A stretch of DNA of 64,000 nt from NCBI GenBank assembly GCA_017535785.1, contig JAFXTN010000008.1, forward strand, positions 186,001-250,000, read 5' to 3'. Position 1 is the first letter of the stretch, and the number at the start of each line of letters is the position of its first letter. The translations under genes and the position numbers were made by a program. Below, piece after piece: positions 16,575 to 24,664 of the stretch. The notes under the pieces were generated by a model. That model was given only the letters and a program-made list of their open reading frames with translations. It was not told the origin of the DNA and ran no database searches. The stretch is from Butyrivibrio sp. (GTDB taxonomy: Bacteria; Bacillota; Clostridia; Lachnospirales; Lachnospiraceae).

Positions 16575-18143
16575 ATGCCTATCAGAATAACAGGAATGAA
16601 TTCCGGTCTTGATACCGAGAGTATCATCACAGCCCTTACTCAGAAAAAGAAAGATAAGGTCGATACTTTCACGGGAGACCAGAAGAAGCTTACCTGGAAG
16701 CAGGATAAGTGGAAAGAACTTAATAAAAAAGTAGTTTCTTTTTATAACGGAACACTCAGCAACATGAGATTTGCTTCCGCTTATGTAAAAAAGACAACTA
16801 CATCATCAAATGCCAATGCCGCTACGGTTATAACCGGCGACAGCGCAATGAATACCACACAGTCTCTTGATATAACTAAGCTTGCCAAGGCTGCTTATCT
16901 CACGGGAAAAGAGCTTAAGACCGTTGGAGAGAACGGAAAGAGACCTACCATGTCCACAACAATGGAAGAACTTGGCGCCGCAACAGGTGAAGAGGGAGGA
17001 CAGCTTAAGTTTAAGATCGGCGGAAGTGAGTCACATGAGTATATCACCGTTGACATTGCTGCTTCCGATACTATAGAGAATGTTCTTAGTAAGTTAAGAA
17101 GCACCAAGTCGATAGATGAGACTACCGGTTTGAGCACAGGAAAGACATTAAACGCCAACTTCGATGAGGGAACAGGAAGATTCTATATTTCTTCAAAGGA
17201 AATGGGCGAAGCAAACTCTTTTAGCATGGAAAGTACAAATGCTATGACTAAACTTGGTCTTGTTGAGGAAACGATTGAAGGCAAGTCCAATTACCAGGCA
17301 GGCAGTAGCGCAGAGATCTACCTTAACGGAGTAAAATACGAATCCAACTCCAATACTTTCCAGATCAACGGACTTACGATAACTGCCAATCAGGTTGCTT
17401 CGGATATAACACTTACGACCAAGCAGGACACAAGCGGAATCTACGACAACATCAAGAAGATGATAAAAGAGTACAACGACCTTATGAAGGAGTTCGCTAC
17501 TCTTTACAATGCAGATCCTGCCAAGAAATATAAGATGCTTACAGATGATCAGAAGGATCAGATGTCCGATAAGGAAGTTGAGGAATGGGAGAAGAAGATC
17601 AAAGAAGGACTCCTTTCCAAGGACGAGACTATCGGAAACGTAAGAAATGCTCTTAAAGAGATCATGAACCAGTCCTTCGAGATCACTGACAAGAACGGTA
17701 AGACGAGTAAGTTTTCTCTTGCAAGCTTCGGTATTTCAACAGGAAGTTACTTCTCAACAGAAGATAACGAGAGAGACGTATTCCATATCGACGGAGATGC
17801 GGATGATTCCGTAAGCAGCGGTAACACCGATCTTCTCAGCGGTATGATCGCCAATGATCCCGATACTGTACAGAGCTTCTTCTCAGAGCTTTCAAAGACT
17901 CTTTACAACAAGCTCTTTGATATGATGAAGGGAACTCAGTACAGCAGTGCATTTACGATCTATGAAGATAAGCTCATGGCTTCACAGTACAGCGCTTACA
18001 ACACCAAGATCTCCGATGCACAGAAAGCACTTGAGGCGGCTCAGGATAAATACTACAAGAAATTCTCCGTAATGGAGACCGCGCTTTCCAAGATCAACAG
18101 CAGCAGTTCGTCACTTGCCAACTTCTTTGGCGGCGGACAGTAA
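16575..18143 (+). CDS. fliD: Flagellar filament capping protein FliD
   Basis: Forms the cap (HAP2) that inserts flagellin at the filament tip. The 522-residue protein starts IRITGMNSGLDTESIITALTQKKKDKVD with the conserved SGLDT..I motif, has the D1 region KDKVDTFTGDQKKLTWKQDKWKELNKKV, and ends with a coiled C-terminus (QKALEAAQDKYYKKFSVMETALSKINSSSSSLANFF). AAGGAG precedes ATG 16575. Between flaG and fliS. Confidence 0.95.
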   Translation: MPIRITGMNSGLDTESIITALTQKKKDKVDTFTGDQKKLTWKQDKWKELNKKVVSFYNGTLSNMRFASAYVKKTTTSSNANAATVITGDSAMNTTQSLDITKLAKAAYLTGKELKTVGENGKRPTMSTTMEELGAATGEEGGQLKFKIGGSESHEYITVDIAASDTIENVLSKLRSTKSIDETTGLSTGKTLNANFDEGTGRFYISSKEMGEANSFSMESTNAMTKLGLVEETIEGKSNYQAGSSAEIYLNGVKYESNSNTFQINGLTITANQVASDITLTTKQDTSGIYDNIKKMIKEYNDLMKEFATLYNADPAKKYKMLTDDQKDQMSDKEVEEWEKKIKEGLLSKDETIGNVRNALKEIMNQSFEITDKNGKTSKFSLASFGISTGSYFSTEDNERDVFHIDGDADDSVSSGNTDLLSGMIANDPDTVQSFFSELSKTLYNKLFDMMKGTQYSSAFTIYEDKLMASQYSAYNTKISDAQKALEAAQDKYYKKFSVMETALSKINSSSSSLANFFGGGQ

Positions 18144-18202
18144 TGGCATAATATAAAACTAATCATACGGATATAATTTTACAGAAATGCGAGGGAACAC
18201 AT

Positions 18203-18601
18203 ATGCCGGTATCAACAGCACAAAAAGCTTATGCTCAGTACAAAAACAATAAGGTTATGGGTGCGAGCGGCCCGGAACTTACATTGATGCTCTACGACGG
18301 AGCGATCAAGTTCCTCAATATCGCTGACATGGCAATTGAAAAGCACGACGTCCCCAAGGCCCATGAGAACATCATGAAGACAGAGCGTATCATTGACTAT
18401 CTCAGGAACACTCTGGATATGAAGTATGCTGTTGCACAGGACTTCGAGAATATGTATTCTTATATTGGAAGAAGACTTGTTGAGGCGAATATTTCAAAAG
18501 ACAGAGATATTATCGCCGAAGTCAACAAGCACATGCACGCTATCAGAGATAACTGGGTAGAAGTCATGAGAGCCAATAACATTGTTGTTAAGGATGCATA
18601 A
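18203..18601 (+). CDS. fliS: Flagellin export chaperone FliS
   Basis: Binds the flagellin C-terminus and keeps it from polymerising before export. The 132-residue protein has the family start AQKAYAQYKNNKVMGASGPELTLMLYDGAIKFL (about 6-38) and helical YIGRRLVEANISKD. GCGAGGG precedes ATG 18203. The downstream chaperone follows after 17 bases. Confidence 0.95.
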   Translation: MPVSTAQKAYAQYKNNKVMGASGPELTLMLYDGAIKFLNIADMAIEKHDVPKAHENIMKTERIIDYLRNTLDMKYAVAQDFENMYSYIGRRLVEANISKDRDIIAEVNKHMHAIRDNWVEVMRANNIVVKDA

Positions 18602-18618
18602 TTAAGGGGGACTTACGG

Positions 18619-19098
18619 ATGCTAGCTTCAAGCCTTGATATGTTGGAAGAGAGCCTTAAGAAAAAGATCGAGATAATGACCGAGATCGAAGCCGAGAACG
18701 AAAGGCAAAAAGAGGTTCTTTCCAATCCGGACAGTGTCAACGAAGATCTGTTTGACGCCACAGTCGATACGAAGGGCGAGCTTATTGACAAGCTTGTCGC
18801 ACTCGACGACGGCTTCCAGTCACTTTTCGACAGAGTAAAAGAGGAAGTGGGTTCAAACAGAGAAAAGTTTGCCGATCAGATCAAACGCATGCAGGCACTT
18901 ATAGAAGAAGTAACTGCCAAGAGCGCATCGATCGAAGCGGCAGAGCGCAGGAACAAAAAGCTTGCCGAAACCTATTTTGACACCGCAAGGCAGAAGATGA
19001 ATGTAAGTAAGCAGACATCCGCCGCGGCATTTAATTACTATCGAACCATGAATAACTTCAAAGATATTCCACCGCAGTTTTTGGATCAAAAGAACTGA
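18619..19098 (+). CDS. FliT/FlgN-like helical flagellar chaperone
   Basis: A 159-residue, almost wholly helical, charged protein (SLDMLEESLKKKIEIMTEIEAENERQKEVL...KLVALDDGFQSLFDRVKEEV). Placement directly after fliS is where FliT, the FliD export chaperone, normally lies, and the heptad pattern fits the FliT/FlgN helical hairpin. The tail AAAFNYYRTMNNFKDIPPQFLDQK resembles those of Lachnospiraceae FlgN-like proteins. AAGGGGG precedes ATG 18619. Function assigned from position and fold type only. Confidence 0.7.
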   Translation: MLASSLDMLEESLKKKIEIMTEIEAENERQKEVLSNPDSVNEDLFDATVDTKGELIDKLVALDDGFQSLFDRVKEEVGSNREKFADQIKRMQALIEEVTAKSASIEAAERRNKKLAETYFDTARQKMNVSKQTSAAAFNYYRTMNNFKDIPPQFLDQKN

Positions 19099-19111
19099 AA
19101 AAACAATACAA

Positions 19112-19150
19112 GGGATCGTAGGATAAAAAGTCCTACGATCCCATTTTTTT
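19112..19150 (+). terminator. Intrinsic terminator after the fliS-fliT unit
   Basis: A 12-bp perfect stem, GGGATCGTAGGA with TCCTACGATCCC, loop TAAAAAG, then ATTTTTTT. Confidence 0.95.
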
Positions 19151-19277
19151 AGAATCCGCACAGATAGGGGCGTTTGCCATATATCGGCAAGGTTTTGCAA
19201 ATACTTTATAGCAAAAATGAAAAAATCGAATAAAATTTCATTTTTGCATATTTTTTTGAAAAAAAATTCAAATAAGG

Positions 19278-19305
19278 GTTAAGTACGCGCATTCACTGCC
19301 GATAA
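19278..19305 (+). promoter_or_regulatory. SigD promoter of first flagellin gene
   Basis: GTTA (19278-19281), 16 bases, GCCGATAA (19298-19305). GGGTTA, the spacing and the following TAATAGTG are shared with the second flagellin promoter at 20355. The leader is about 105 bases. Confidence 0.78.
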
Positions 19306-19328
19306 TAATAGTGACAAACAAAAAACAA

Positions 19329-19412
19329 GCAGCCATGGAAGGGACTCCGCGTAAGCTGCACAATAGTAAAAGGATGAAAAGGCAGCACGGACGCGGGCCC
19401 CGTTCATGGAGG
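19329..19412 (+). promoter_or_regulatory. Probable CsrA sites in the first flagellin leader
   Basis: GCAGC (19329-19333) pairs with GCTGC (19355-19359); ATGGA, an ANGGA-type site, lies in the loop (19335-19339). A second ATGGAGG overlaps the Shine-Dalgarno (19406-19412). This pairing of an upstream hairpin site with an SD site is how CsrA blocks hag translation in Bacillus. Confidence 0.68.
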
Positions 19413-19420
19413 ATTATATT

Positions 19421-20251
19421 ATGGTAGTACAACACAATGTCACAGCGATGAATGCAAACAGACAGCTTGGTATCACAACAGGTATTCAGGCTAAGTCAAG
19501 TGAGAAGCTTTCTTCCGGTTACAAGATCAACAGAGCAGCAGATGATGCAGCAGGACTTGCTATTTCCGAGAAGATGAGACGTCAGGTAAGAGGTCTTACA
19601 CAGGCTTCCGCAAACGCACAGGACGGTATCTCAGCAGTACAGACAGCAGAAGGTGCTCTTAACGAAGTTCACGATATGCTTCAGAGAATGAACGAACTTG
19701 CAGTTAAGGCAGCTAACGATACTCTTACAACATCAGATCGTAGATACATCCAGAGTGAGGTTGATGCACTTGTAAACGAGATCCACAGAACAGGTGAGGC
19801 TACACAGTTCAACGACACAAAGCTTCTTGACGGAACATTCGTTAATAAGAACCTTCAGGTTGGTTCCGACAAGGCTGACAACAACGTTATCAAGATCGAC
19901 ATCGTAGCTCTTACAGCTTCAGGACTTGAGATCGACGGAACAAAGGTTAACGTAACAGGTACTGACGGTGTTAATGCAAGAAACTCAATCGGAACTATCA
20001 AGGCAGCTCTTGAGAAGGTTTCAAAACAGAGATCTGATCTCGGTGCTATCCAGAACAGACTTGAGCACACGATCAAGAACCTCGACAACGTAGTTGAGAA
20101 TACACAGGCAGCTGAATCACTTATCCGTGATACAGATATGGCTGAGGAAATGGTTAGATATTCTAACAACAACATCCTCGCTCAGGCCGGCCAGTCAATG
20201 CTTGCTCAGGCAAACCAGACAAACCAGGGTGTACTTTCACTCCTTCAGTAA
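19421..20251 (+). CDS. hag: Flagellin (copy 1)
   Basis: Filament subunit, 276 residues, a short flagellin lacking the outer D2/D3 domains. N-terminal D0/D1 has VVQHNVTAMNANRQLGITTGIQAKSSEKLSSGYKINRAADDAAGLAISEKMRRQVRGL and the C-terminal D0 ends NILAQAGQSMLAQANQTNQGVLSLLQ; QRSDLGAIQNRLEHTI marks C-terminal D1. Only residues about 130-190 differ much from copy 2. ATG 19421 is used because GGAGG (19408-19412) lies nine bases before it; the in-frame ATG at 19406 overlaps that site. Likely controlled by SigD and CsrA/FliW. Confidence 0.96.
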   Translation: MVVQHNVTAMNANRQLGITTGIQAKSSEKLSSGYKINRAADDAAGLAISEKMRRQVRGLTQASANAQDGISAVQTAEGALNEVHDMLQRMNELAVKAANDTLTTSDRRYIQSEVDALVNEIHRTGEATQFNDTKLLDGTFVNKNLQVGSDKADNNVIKIDIVALTASGLEIDGTKVNVTGTDGVNARNSIGTIKAALEKVSKQRSDLGAIQNRLEHTIKNLDNVVENTQAAESLIRDTDMAEEMVRYSNNNILAQAGQSMLAQANQTNQGVLSLLQ

Positions 20252-20279
20252 TAAAAAACATAACCCATTTAAGCCTAGG

Positions 20280-20313
20280 ATCGCTCCGGAGATTAAAATC
20301 CGGAGCGATTTTA
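20280..20313 (+). terminator. Intrinsic terminator after first flagellin
   Basis: ATCGCTCCGGA pairs with TCCGGAGCGAT across GATTAAAA and runs into TTTT. Confidence 0.92.
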
Positions 20314-20354
20314 GTATTTTAGAAATAATTTATAATTTATTTTCAAAAAAGGGG

Positions 20355-20382
20355 GTTATTTTTTTAGATTTATGGTCGATAA
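20355..20382 (+). promoter_or_regulatory. SigD promoter of second flagellin gene
   Basis: GTTA (20355-20358), 16 bases, GTCGATAA (20375-20382). Aligns base for base in spacing with the first flagellin promoter, with one change in the -10 (GCCG to GTCG). Confidence 0.7.
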
Positions 20383-20452
20383 TAATAGTGTAAACAAACA
20401 GAGATAGTTTTTAGGCCAGCACTAAGAGCTATTTCCAAAAACGAGCAAACGA

Positions 20453-20486
20453 GCAGCAAGGAAGCTGCCGTACAAATTCAAGGAGG
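20453..20486 (+). promoter_or_regulatory. Probable CsrA sites in the second flagellin leader
   Basis: Perfect hairpin GCAGC-AAGGAA-GCTGC (20453-20468) presents AAGGA in a six-base loop, the ideal CsrA ligand. A second site, CAAGGAGG (20479-20486), overlaps the Shine-Dalgarno. Confidence 0.75.
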
Positions 20487-20495
20487 AATTATATT

Positions 20496-21320
20496 ATGGT
20501 AGTACAACACAACGTAACAGCAATGAATGCAAACAGACAGCTTGGAATCACAACTGGTATTCAGGCTAAGTCAAGTGAGAAGTTATCATCCGGTTACAAG
20601 ATCAACAGAGCAGCAGATGATGCAGCAGGTCTTGCAATTTCCGAAAAGATGAGACGTCAGGTTAGAGGTCTTACACAGGCTTCTGCTAACGCTCAGGATG
20701 GTATTTCAGCTGTTCAGACAGCTGAGGGTGCTCTTAACGAAGTACACGATATGTTGCAGAGAATGAACGAGCTTGCTACAAAGGCAGCTAACGACACTCT
20801 TACAACAAAGGATCGTGACTACATTCAGTCTGAGATCACAGCACTTACAGATGAGATCAACAGAACTGGTGAGGCTACATCTTTCAACGACACAAAGCTT
20901 CTTAATGGTAACTTTAAGAACAAGAACCTTCAGGTTGGTTCCGAGAACAATGATAAGAACCTTATCAAAGTAAGCATCGACAAGATGACTGCTTCAGGAA
21001 TCGGTGTCAGCGGAGTTACAGTAGCAGGCTCAACAGGAGCAACAGCTCGTACAGCTATGGATACAATCAAGAGTGCTCTTGAGAAAGTATCACAGCAGAG
21101 ATCTGATCTCGGTGCTATCCAGAACAGACTTGAGCACACAATCAAGAACCTTGACAACGTAGTTGAGAATACTCAGGCAGCTGAATCACTTATCCGTGAT
21201 ACAGATATGGCTACCGAGATGGTTAAGTATTCTAACAACAACATCCTTGCACAGGCTGGACAGTCAATGCTGGCTCAGGCTAACCAGACAAACCAGGGTG
21301 TACTTTCACTTCTCGGTTAA
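20496..21320 (+). CDS. hag: Flagellin (copy 2)
   Basis: A 274-residue flagellin. The first 125 residues are nearly identical to copy 1, and the last 75 (from KSALEKVSQQRSDLG) almost so; the surface-exposed middle (about 130-190) differs (SIDKMTASGIGVSGVTVAGSTG). AAGGAGG precedes ATG 20496. It has its own SigD promoter, leader and terminator, so the two flagellins can vary independently. DNA identity at the ends makes recombination between copies possible. Confidence 0.96.
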   Translation: MVVQHNVTAMNANRQLGITTGIQAKSSEKLSSGYKINRAADDAAGLAISEKMRRQVRGLTQASANAQDGISAVQTAEGALNEVHDMLQRMNELATKAANDTLTTKDRDYIQSEITALTDEINRTGEATSFNDTKLLNGNFKNKNLQVGSENNDKNLIKVSIDKMTASGIGVSGVTVAGSTGATARTAMDTIKSALEKVSQQRSDLGAIQNRLEHTIKNLDNVVENTQAAESLIRDTDMATEMVKYSNNNILAQAGQSMLAQANQTNQGVLSLLG

Positions 21321-21370
21321 TTCTAAATGGTTCACAAGGAAAATTGGTCATTTGCATAATTGCAACTACC

Positions 21371-21403
21371 AAAGAGAGCCCCGTTTATTCGGGGCTCTCT
21401 TTC
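21371..21403. terminator. Bidirectional terminator between second flagellin and convergent glycosyltransferase
   Basis: AAAGAGAGCCCCG pairs with CGGGGCTCTCTTT across TTTATT. A/T tails on both sides suit both strands; the stop codon of the minus-strand gene (21402) lies at its edge. Confidence 0.88.
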
Positions 21404-22589
21404 ATTTATGCATTTCCATTATTATTTTTATCATCGCCATCACCCTGTGAAGAACACTGTCTTCTTCACAGATTTTTTTGTATCCGTTTTGCGCGATAAC
21501 TTCGCGCTCATCGTCGTGTTCAAGGTAATAAACGGACTTTTCGATAAGCTCGTCGACAGAGCGATAGGTTTCAAGATGAACACCGGGAGTTAAGAATTCA
21601 TCGAGCTCCGGCTGATAATTCGTAAGAAGGAAACCACCGCAAGCAAGGATATCCCAGATTCTCTGGGGAAGTCCCGATCTTATCGCTCTCATTGTTGTGT
21701 TTAAGTTGATCTTACTTTTTTTGAATATAATAGGCATTTCCGTGAATGACTTGGCAATGCCGCGATTTCTTATAAGCGGTGACAGCTCTTTTGTATTACT
21801 TGTTGTGAAGAGATCGAGCTTATAATTTCCGATGCTTTCCGCAAGGGTATTTAATATCTCTTTTCTTTCAAGAACTGTGATGTGTGATCCCAGATAATCA
21901 TCCAGAACTATCTGCCTGTCGAGATTTCTGATGCTGAGCCTCGATGAATAAAACTCGGGATCGGCGTCTTTTATCGCAGAAATCTCTTCGTCCGTAAGTG
22001 TGTTTTCAACATATTCAAGGCCATAAATATTTTCTTTTAACTGTCGAAGCATCTTTTCTTCGAGACCGGATTCAATACCCGAAGGCAGCTTAAGTGCGGC
22101 GTACGGGTCTTTTTCGGTATAAAGAGATCCGATAAAAGAGATGTCGAAGTCATAGCCGACAGCCCCCTTCGTTGTGGCGTTCATCCTGTCCACGGCGCCG
22201 CCGAGCGGAAGGTGAAAAATGCAATTCGGATTGGCGTAAGCGACGGATTCGTACTGTTTTTTGTCGAATAAAAAAACTCTGTTGTAGGGACTTTTTATCG
22301 CATTATTATAGATTTCGAGAACCGGACAGTCCACGGAAACGCAGACGTACGGAACCTTGATCCTCTCACAGAGCATGGCGATAAAAGGAAAAAAGTTGAT
22401 GGAAAAGATAAAAAGAGGCCTGTGCTCGGCAATCAAATTGCCGAGATTGGTGATTCTCTCATCCAGAGTCATGGAATCATGCTCAGATCTTCCGGTGTTG
22501 TCTTCAATTATCGTTAATCCGACAGCCTTCAGAGCATCGATATAATCTGGCTCGCAAATGCTGTCATATCTGTAAACTATCACATTCAT
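21402..22589 (-). CDS. CgeB-like glycosyltransferase (paralogue of 14646-15839)
   Basis: A 395-residue GT-B-type protein with the same layout as the gene at 14646: an N-terminal half with NVIVYRYDSICEPDYIDALKAVGL and VPYVCVSVDCPVLEIYN, a NRVFLFDKKQ segment, and the C-terminal KINLNTTMRAIRSGLPQRIWDILACGGFLLTNYQPELDEF and YLEHDDEREVIAQNGY. The shared phrases show common origin. No clear Shine-Dalgarno precedes ATG 22589. The two genes bracket the flaG-to-flagellin segment, which supports a role in filament glycosylation. Sugar and target unknown. Confidence 0.85.
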   Translation of the reverse strand: MNVIVYRYDSICEPDYIDALKAVGLTIIEDNTGRSEHDSMTLDERITNLGNLIAEHRPLFIFSINFFPFIAMLCERIKVPYVCVSVDCPVLEIYNNAIKSPYNRVFLFDKKQYESVAYANPNCIFHLPLGGAVDRMNATTKGAVGYDFDISFIGSLYTEKDPYAALKLPSGIESGLEEKMLRQLKENIYGLEYVENTLTDEEISAIKDADPEFYSSRLSIRNLDRQIVLDDYLGSHITVLERKEILNTLAESIGNYKLDLFTTSNTKELSPLIRNRGIAKSFTEMPIIFKKSKINLNTTMRAIRSGLPQRIWDILACGGFLLTNYQPELDEFLTPGVHLETYRSVDELIEKSVYYLEHDDEREVIAQNGYKKICEEDSVLHRVMAMIKIIMEMHK

Positions 22590-22611
22590 AGACTTATTGT
22601 AGCACTATATC

Positions 22612-22620
22612 TGCTATAAT
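22612..22620 (+). promoter_or_regulatory. Extended -10 promoter candidate
   Basis: TGCTATAAT, an extended -10, lies about 90 bases before the DUF616 gene in the divergent gap. No good -35 is visible. Confidence 0.4.
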
Positions 22621-22707
22621 TGATATAGGATTGTGAAAATTACGGAAACGAGTCGGAGTAATCCATACATCATATATGCCTTGTATTTTTGAGCATGGAG
22701 ACTATTT

Positions 22708-23787
22708 ATGAAGAACGCGGATTTGATCAAGCAGATAAACGAAATTTTGTCATACCTATACGAGAACGCAGGTGCTATGGGCAAAGACGGCGTGCGTGAG
22801 GCTTTTTTGTCTGTATATGAGACACTGAATGCGAATCTTTTGTGTGATGAAAATAAAGATACGCTTGAAAGACTCTACAAAGAGGCCGACGAGAACATCC
22901 TTGATGTCGACAGATTGCGGATTCTTTCAATGGACGCGATCATCAAATATGCATACAGTAGCCCGGACGACGGAGTATCCGCAGAGGTTGCGGACAGCCT
23001 GAAGCAAGCGGCGGCGCATCTTGAAAAGAAAAGTATGCAGCTGGATAACCTTCTTGAATATATCAGACAGGTCGATCACGTCAGAGAAAAATATCATCTC
23101 AGATACCCGACGCCTTCTGATAAATTTGAGGGAAAGGGCGTTGTCTACACGGTCATCACCGGGGACTACGATGAAATAAATGAACCTGAAACGGGAGACT
23201 CGGGCCTTTCGTATGTTCTTTTAACAGACAGAGAAAGACCGGATTATAAGGGCAAGTGGGAGATAAGAGTTATCGACAATCCCGATAACTTAAGCAGCGT
23301 GAGGCTTTCGCGCTATCCCAAGATGTTTCCTCATATCTTTTTCCCGGAATATGATTATTCGGTCTATATCGACGGATCCTTGATCATAAAAAAAGATATT
23401 CGCACCTTTATAGATACGTACAGGCGTGACTGCGGAATGATATGCTTTGCTCATTTTTGTTCGGAAAGCATAATGGATGAGGCGGTTCTTATCGTCGAGC
23501 GCGGAAAGGCCGATAAGGCGGCTCTCGATACGCAGCTCGAGGTTTATAAGAAAAACGGATATACCGCAAAAGGCTATATCGCTGAGCTTACCTGCATAGT
23601 CCGCGATCACCACGACGAGGCGCTTAAGAAGGTTATGCAGGATTGGTGGGATGAGTACATGTCCTACGAGCACACGCGCGATCAGATAAGCTTTGATTAT
23701 GTGACTTGGAAAAACGGCTATATATTTGATCTGTGCGACCTTTCGGTGTATATAAACCCGTGGCTTGAGATTGCAAAGATACATTAA
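22708..23787 (+). CDS. DUF616-type glycosyltransferase-like protein
   Basis: A 359-residue protein. Residues 1-125 are helical and charged with no recognised domain. From about 145 it matches the DUF616 pattern: GVVYTVITGDYDEINEP, then SYVLLTDRERPDYKGKWEIRVID, RLSRYPKMFPHIFFPEYDYSVYIDGSLIIKKDI, where YIDG is a DxD-like element, and later ...QLEVYKKNGY and QISFDYVTWKNG. The family is related to GT-A transferases acting on capsule or surface glycans. It starts the block of glycan genes downstream of the flagellins. Confidence 0.75.
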   Translation: MKNADLIKQINEILSYLYENAGAMGKDGVREAFLSVYETLNANLLCDENKDTLERLYKEADENILDVDRLRILSMDAIIKYAYSSPDDGVSAEVADSLKQAAAHLEKKSMQLDNLLEYIRQVDHVREKYHLRYPTPSDKFEGKGVVYTVITGDYDEINEPETGDSGLSYVLLTDRERPDYKGKWEIRVIDNPDNLSSVRLSRYPKMFPHIFFPEYDYSVYIDGSLIIKKDIRTFIDTYRRDCGMICFAHFCSESIMDEAVLIVERGKADKAALDTQLEVYKKNGYTAKGYIAELTCIVRDHHDEALKKVMQDWWDEYMSYEHTRDQISFDYVTWKNGYIFDLCDLSVYINPWLEIAKIH

Positions 23788-23907
23788 GAATTTTGCGGGC
23801 AAAAAAGCCTGTAAAACCGCCACTATAGCGCATTTCTGTGGTAAAATATAAGTGGTTTTTCAGTGTTTGTGCATTTCTAAAATGTTTTGACTTGACGAGG
23901 GGGTAAT

Positions 23908-24615
23908 ATGAGTGATTTTGTTCTTACGGCGTCTATGATGTGCGCCGATTTCGGCAATCTTGAGAAAGAGGTCAAGGCGCTTGAGGCGGCCGGAATAGAC
24001 TCTTTTCACATAGATATCATGGACGGTCGTTATGTCCATAATTTTGCCATGTCTTTATATGACATGATCTCAATCGCTAGGATCAGTAAGAAGCCGCTCG
24101 ACGTGCATCTTATGATCGAGCACCCGAGGAATAATATAGATCTTTTCCTCAGATATCTCAGAAAGGGCGATACCGTCTACATTCATCCGGAGGCGGAGTA
24201 TCACCCGTCAACAACAATCTCAAAGATAATTGATTACGGCCTGCATCCGGGCATTGCGATAAATCCCGGAACCAGCGTGGAATCTATAAGAGAGCTCCTT
24301 CGCATCGTCGACAGAGTTCTTGTTATGGCGGTCAATCCCGGCAACGCCAGTCAGATGTTTTTGCCGTTCGTTGGTGAGAAGATCGACACTCTTTTGCATC
24401 TTAGGAAAAAAATGGGCTTCGAGCTCTACTGGGACGGGGCTTGCGGAGCGGATAGAATGCGCGAGTACGTGCCCAAGAAGATGGACGGCTTTGTTCTCGG
24501 AACAACTCTTTTATTCGGCAAAAGAGCTGAATACGCCGATATTATCCCGGCTGTAAGGAAACTTGATTTTTCATACCTCGAAAAAGAGCCTGTACAATTC
24601 GATGATCAATACTAA
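23908..24615 (+). CDS. Ribulose-phosphate 3-epimerase-like protein
   Basis: A 235-residue TIM-barrel protein. TASMMCADFGNLEKEVKALEAAGIDSFHIDIMDGRYVHNFAM carries the family metal/active-site segments (HxDxMDG), and DVHLMIEHP and VLVMAVNPGNASQMFLP match the further active-site loops. Rpe interconverts xylulose- and ribulose-5-phosphate. The sequence is divergent (S/M in place of the usual SIL.AD start; no GGI near the end), and the place in a sugar-nucleotide block suggests a dedicated copy feeding ribulose-5-phosphate or a similar sugar phosphate to the enzymes at 26952 and 27936. GAGGGGG precedes ATG 23908. Confidence 0.85.
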   Translation: MSDFVLTASMMCADFGNLEKEVKALEAAGIDSFHIDIMDGRYVHNFAMSLYDMISIARISKKPLDVHLMIEHPRNNIDLFLRYLRKGDTVYIHPEAEYHPSTTISKIIDYGLHPGIAINPGTSVESIRELLRIVDRVLVMAVNPGNASQMFLPFVGEKIDTLLHLRKKMGFELYWDGACGADRMREYVPKKMDGFVLGTTLLFGKRAEYADIIPAVRKLDFSYLEKEPVQFDDQY

Positions 24616-24664
24616 TCCCGATGATAAGGAGCTAAAAGAGCTTGATGAATACTAATCCCGATGA
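24608..24664 (+). repeat. 17-base direct repeat spanning the rpe-like stop and licD start
   Basis: AATACTAATCCCGATGA occurs at 24608-24624 and 24648-24664, 40 bases apart. The first copy holds the TAA stop of the epimerase gene; the second encodes residues 2-7 of the LicD protein. A short tandem duplication of the gene junction would explain it. Confidence 0.85.
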
